A stretch of DNA of 64,000 nt from Apteryx mantelli (Eukaryota > Chordata > Aves > Apterygiformes > Apterygidae): contig NC_089980.1 in the NCBI RefSeq assembly GCF_036417845.1, positions 64,540,501 to 64,604,500 on the forward strand, written 5' to 3'. The notes under the pieces are model-generated. The model had not been told where the DNA came from. It saw only the letters and a list, made by a program, of their open reading frames with translations, and made no database searches. The translations under genes were made by a program, and so were the position numbers. Shown here piece by piece: positions 58,801 through 64,000 of this stretch; within the stretch, counting starts at the first letter, position 1, and each line of letters opens with the position of its first letter.

Positions 58801-61800
58801 ATTCTTAGTAAGATCTTCATCCTGGTGAAAACCCACATGCATCTTAGTGTTCTTTAGTCAAAGATCAGGGTGGAAGTCTGGTTATGCTCAAACCACTGCA
58901 AGTTGTTGATAATTGGGAGCTGAATGTAGTGGGACTTAAATTTTAAAAGTTTACCCTTGAGATGGAACATTTTTGACACCTTGAACAGTCTTTCATCTTG
59001 CTTGTAGCGCAAGCTAAGGGCCCTTGTTTCTCAAATGGTTTGAGGTATAAATTCCCATCTCAATATCAAAAAGATATTTTAGCATTTTAGTCCCTTTGAA
59101 AAGACTGAGATATTGAAATATATCTCTTCTCTTTAGCCATGCATAAGCCACGAGGCTTATACCTTGCAACAAGGCAGGTTCAAGTTTTGAACTACAGTCT
59201 GTTAAAGCCTATGCAAAGCTTTCTGTTTGGATCAGGCTCATGGTCAAAAATTGAAGCTATTGATAGCAGATTGACAGATCCATGTTATTTCTTTATTTGG
59301 AAGTAGAAAGATTCCTTATAATAAGGAATATCTTTTCTGTAACACAGATATTCTATGTTTGCAGGTCCATGAGAAGATGCACAAATGCTATTTGCTTACT
59401 AAGAACTACAATTACAGCTCCAAATGCAGAGAATGTTCAATTTTCTGTGCTGATTTAAGGCTAGATCTGTAGCATTATTGTAATAAAAAAAATCAGCAGA
59501 GCACAGAGTTGATTTTGCAGGAGTCTGTCCTGGAACAAAATAATTAATGCTGCTGGCTCTTATATTTACAGTCTCTGAGGAAAAAAATACTGAACATTGT
59601 GATAAAAAAACTTTATTGTGTAGCCCTCTGACCCTGACTTAGTCTTCTTTTGGTTGGCAATCTATGTGTTGGAGAGATTGCTCTATTTCCTCAATTAATG
59701 ATTATCTCATCATAATAGGCTAGTGTTGATGGTGAATATTTTAGATTAGTTATCAAGGGCAGTTTACCTTTTTTTTTTGTTAGTAGGTTATGGAGAGTAC
59801 AAGTAAATCGCTTTATGCACACACTGTGAGATTGGAGTTGTGCTCATTGGGTGTATGACAATTACTTATTAGATATTTTCTTGACATCCATTTATCTTCA
59901 TTCTGTTATTGTGCTTGTTCAGTGTATTTGTGAGACAGAGATAACTTTATGGCATTCTAGTGTACAAATTTTGTGTAAGTCTGTCTATAAGAGCTTACAT
60001 CATGTTACTGTCGCTATACCAAAAAAGGGAATGGATGTTCGCAAGCTGCCTGAGAAAATACTGTCTCATAAGTTTAGTATTCTTTGGTAATTGCAAGGTA
60101 GGTTTTCCCTGAGGATCTTGCTTTTATTTTTAAACACAGCCTGCAGTTGCAGGGATAAAAATGCCAAAAATATTTTGCCTTTTATCTATTACTGTTTTCC
60201 TGCTATTAAATGGCATTTATTATCATATGTCTGCAATGATTGAAATACTGAATAGAATTATCACTAGTATAAAAAAGAAGAAAGATTAATAGCTTTTAAA
60301 TAGGCATTTGTAAAAAGAAACCTTGAGAATTATGAATACTTACTACAAAGAATTACAGCATTTTGATTTTCTCTCTTATGGATAACATTAATGCAGAAGC
60401 CCTTTGAGACTAACATGTACAAACATCTGGAATATATATTCTGATCACCTTTAAATTACTTTGCTGGATTTCTAGTGAGATCAGATTTCTTTTTTTTTTT
60501 TTCCAGTGATTGCTTACAATAGTCAGCATAGTACATCTGAACCATGGAAAATCAACTGAGATTATTGGTAGATTATATTGCCATGCTGGAATGGGATCTC
60601 AGAACCATATACAAAAAGCAGGAAAATTCCTTCAGACTTGCTAACACAGACTTTACATAGGTGTCTCTACAGGATGCTTTGTTGGGGCTCTCTTCATTAC
60701 TGCCTTCTAATTAGGGAGCGATACCCTTCAGGAGCTAAGCAGTTGCTAGAGAGGACAGTTAGGCTGAAGAGCTCAAGGCTACTGTCCTTGTAGCTTTTCT
60801 TAATCGCACCGTTAGAGGATACTGAGTGTCTGATCTTTCCCAGGTTTCAGCAGCTAAAGTAAATCACTGGAATTGATGTCTTTGTCAGCACTAAAAGAGA
60901 TTTTGGCTAGTAACAATTGTAATGAGTTAAAATGCTTTTAAAATGAATTTGATGAAAATCTGTGCCATCAGCCCCAATCTTCTGAATTAAACGTGAGCTG
61001 TCAGCATCTGCCAGCACGAAGATAAATCTGAATTAAGGTTTGGGTTATTAGGGATAAAGAGTTTGGCTTATTGCTTGTTCCCACAGGGCTCATAGTGAGG
61101 TGTTAATGGTCAGTGCCAAGAAACAAGTGGTTTAAGGATAATTGTGGCACAGGCAGGATTCATCAATGCACAGGGGAAGGTCAGAGTGGTGTTAGAGCTC
61201 TTGTTAGAGAGAGCAGTAGCTAAGAGCGATATTTACTGTTGATGAATCCTTCAAGACCTGCAGAGACAGCATGAAGCCTGGACTGTCCAGAAGAAATGAT
61301 TCGTGCTTAGCTTTGTGCCTGATTGCAATCAATAGCAGGTTGCTGTACTGCTACTGTACAGTGGGTTGTTGCACCAAAGCCTGGGATTACCTAGTGTTTG
61401 TTATTAAGGTTAAAGCTTGGGATAGTAATAACAGGAAAAAAGAGCTCCATTGCTCATTCATCCTTGAGTTCCCATAGGCCTAGGATAAGGAGTCAGCAAA
61501 GCTTACGATTGCGGTTTTATCTGTTGCTGTTGTGTTCCTGAAGCAAATATTCTTAAGGCTTAGGCTACAGCAGTGGTTTAGAGAACACAGACTGAACAGA
61601 TTCACTTTTTGAGGGTTCCTTTGAGGCCAGCTAGATTGACTGAGCTTTGGGAATGGTAAGCCTAATGTCTTACAGATAACTGCATGATGATTGAACTTGG
61701 AGCTGTTTTTAGTGTTGTGTTGGAATGCTAGTGTTGGTTAGTGTAAGTTTTAATGAGTGATGAAAAATTACATTGGGTCATGGGACAAGTACGTGGAAGA

Positions 61801-64000
61801 GAAATTCATTGAAGATTGCTAAATAAAAAGAAAACATCTAATTCAGGAAGTGCATGAGCTAGAAATGGTTGGAGACTGTCAAACTTTTAGAGGAATGTAT
61901 TATATTTGTCTTTATGCTCTTCTCTAAGCATATGCTTCTGAGTAGTGTTTGAGACTATAATTCGCTTTTGCTCTGACTCAGCGCTCTCATTCTTATGTTT
62001 GTGGTCCAAGAGAGCAGCTCAATGGTATATCTTTAAGTCCTGCAACATAAGTGTGATGAGGTATGCTGTGTTAACTATATGTTACTGAAAGAGGCGATTG
62101 CTGTATTATTGTAAAAGTTAGCTGGAATTGTATGTAGATGTTTATGTGTGTTTATGACCTCATGTGAGGTTCAGAGACGGGCATGGTTTGGTGGGCTCTG
62201 CTTGGGGATTGAAACAGGTTAAAATTTTGGACAACCTGGATTGAGGATACTGGTCCAGATTATTGCTGAATGGCCTACAGCTTGCAATTTTGGGATTAGG
62301 CCTAAACATTTATCAGAAACTGGGTTTTCTTTAAAAACACAGTTAGGTTTGAAATTGTGGCTATGACTAGCATTGTTTGGACTCAGTCATTGTGTTTATT
62401 AATGGACTTTGCAAGGCAAAGAAGATTTACATGAAGAACTTTAAACCCTCCTTCACCTTACTTTCAACTGAAACTGGTAAGTTATTACGAGACAGTGTCT
62501 ACAAGTCTCATTTTTGCCCTTTGGATAACTCAGGAGGCTCTTTATCTCTGATTCAAATTCTATACTTTATCCTAGTTGCATCCATAGCCAAAGCCAGTTA
62601 GGGCTTCACAGGAGTCTGGAAGTGACTTGTAATAGTTCTTCATTTCATATTTACAACCAACATCCTGATAATCCTGAGGAACAGGCATTTTGATATGAGA
62701 GTCTCATGAACCACGTTGTTAATTACAATCACTCTTAAGATGAACAGAATTCTTTTATGTTTTAAATAATTGTCCAGAGCCTTTTGAAAGGATGCATTGG
62801 CTGTTTGCAATATCAATATACCAAGGCAGTTCCTATTCTCTCAAACAGTTCAGAAGCAACATAAATATGTAATGTCCCAGGATTCCAGGACTTCTAACTG
62901 CAGAACCAAAGGGAGAAGTGTATGTGTAACTTAAAGTTTAACCATCAGAAACACTGGGCGCAAGATACCGTCATGGGCTTCCTTAGTTTCCCCAGACATA
63001 GTAATATTACTACATAGATATGTTACGATCTTGGGTTCAGTTTAGGAGAAAGTCCTTGGTGCATGATTGTTCCTCCATTTATTGCATTGATGCACATCTG
63101 CAAACTCTTTTACTATATTGTAGTATTGCAGTAATACTTAAATTATAATCTAACAAAAATTAGAGCCATTCCTGACAAGTTTGCATTGTCTTGCCTGAGC
63201 ATAAAACATTCATGTCTCATTTGTTGTCTTTTATTGTCTCCTTGTTTTACACATAACTCATATTTCTGAGGCTATTTTTTTTTTTTTGTCTCAGAAAGAA
63301 AGTTAGTTAAGCATATCTGGAAGTTTTGTTCGATGTAAGCATTTTCTGGCCAAAAAGTTGAAGATCTTGATTTCAGCACCTATGTTTCCTTTGTTGAGTG
63401 TAAACTTTGTTGTGTGTTAGTGTGTAAACTGTATACAACTTTAAACTGTATAGCCAGTTTGTTAGTACTAATGATTTTTTTCTTTCCTTCTGCCTTTAAT
63501 TAGCCTTTTTTTTTAATTTCATGCTTTGTGGTAGGAGAATGGGTTTCTCCACCAAATTAATATGATCAAATCTATTAAAATAGCATATAAGCCAACCAGT
63601 AAGTTCAATTTGTGATTAACTAGATTACATTTTAATGAGGAAAATATATATTAAAATTTTTTTTTCTAGTTAATTCTAATTAAAACAATGAGCCCCTGAG
63701 AACTCAGCCTGCCCTGATCTGTAGCCCTCAACTTTGATTGACTCTTGGACATGAAAACATTAAGTAACGTACCAACGACAATATCACACTAAATGCTGTG
63801 CTCCCTGCTGGTCTCAGTTTTAGGTTTTACTTTCCCTGTAACTCAAAGCAATGTCAGGGAACCTTGCAGGCAAACATTGTCCATGGGCCATTGATCAGAG
63901 ACCACACAGTTGGATATATGACTTGACTTATGTTATTATGAAATGTGTAATAGAGAAAAACAGGAGAGCTATATAGCAAAATAGATGCTGTCAAAAGAAA
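55853..64000 (+). other. ADGB: ADGB intron 1 (incomplete, runs past the window end)
   Basis: After the CpG island this is AT-rich sequence. I looked for exon 2, which should follow an AG and begin in phase 2, with aromatic-rich coding near its start, and did not find it. The open frames present are below 90 codons and have no recognisable domain. Short A/T homopolymers occur (for example around 60,490 and 63,276). No CR1 or other transposon was recognised. Confidence 0.7.

Noticed and set aside
1-64000. tRNA, rRNA, CRISPR, prokaryotic operons, LTR retroviruses and DNA transposons
   Set aside because: I saw no tRNA-like cloverleaf boxes, no regularly spaced repeats, no paired LTRs and no terminal inverted repeats with a transposase. 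This is an eye search, so diverged copies could be missed.

Overview
The window is ordinary nuclear DNA from a sauropsid, most likely a bird. The evidence is spliced genes with GT-AG introns, CpG-island promoters in AT-rich sequence, few interspersed repeats, and CR1 as the only recognisable retrotransposon family. The species cannot be fixed from the sequence alone.

Layout: 1-18,250 is AT-rich intergenic DNA with no gene that I can support. It holds a diverged pair of roughly 180-bp direct repeats (about 2.08 and 3.67 kb). A CpG island at about 18.3-19.6 kb carries the promoter and first exon of RAB32, a small GTPase of lysosome-related organelles. RAB32 has three coding exons (19,273-19,501; 38,017-38,294; 40,762-40,911) encoding a complete 218-residue protein. 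Its introns are 18.5 kb and 2.5 kb, and the 3' UTR is about 1.3 kb with a good poly(A) signal at 42,197. Between 42.2 and 55.0 kb is a second intergenic region. It holds a nearly full CR1 LINE (about 47.73-51.43 kb, plus strand) and two old minus-strand CR1 fragments (42.38-42.73 and 53.69-53.84 kb). A second CpG island at about 55.06-56.25 kb contains what I read as coding exon 1 of ADGB (androglobin), at 55,776-55,852. The rest of the window is the start of its first intron; I found no second exon. RAB32 followed by ADGB on the same strand matches the conserved vertebrate order (GRM1-RAB32-ADGB-STXBP5).

The genes do not form a joint pathway; they are neighbours by synteny. RAB32 acts in trafficking to melanosomes, lysosomes and mitochondria-associated membranes. 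ADGB is a chimeric calpain-globin protein linked to cilia and sperm. Each promoter carries a candidate site that suits its gene: a CACGTG element of the MITF/TFEB (CLEAR/M-box) type upstream of RAB32, and an RFX X-box upstream of the ADGB start.

I found no undescribed system. The items most worth following are the duplicated 180-bp element at 2.08/3.67 kb, a 59-nt imperfect hairpin in RAB32 intron 1 (34,681-34,739), the ADGB X-box with an in-frame upstream ATG, and the state of the CR1 copy. In that copy the ORF1 esterase and ORF2 endonuclease residues are intact, but the reverse transcriptase is broken by a frameshift and by loss of a catalytic Asp.
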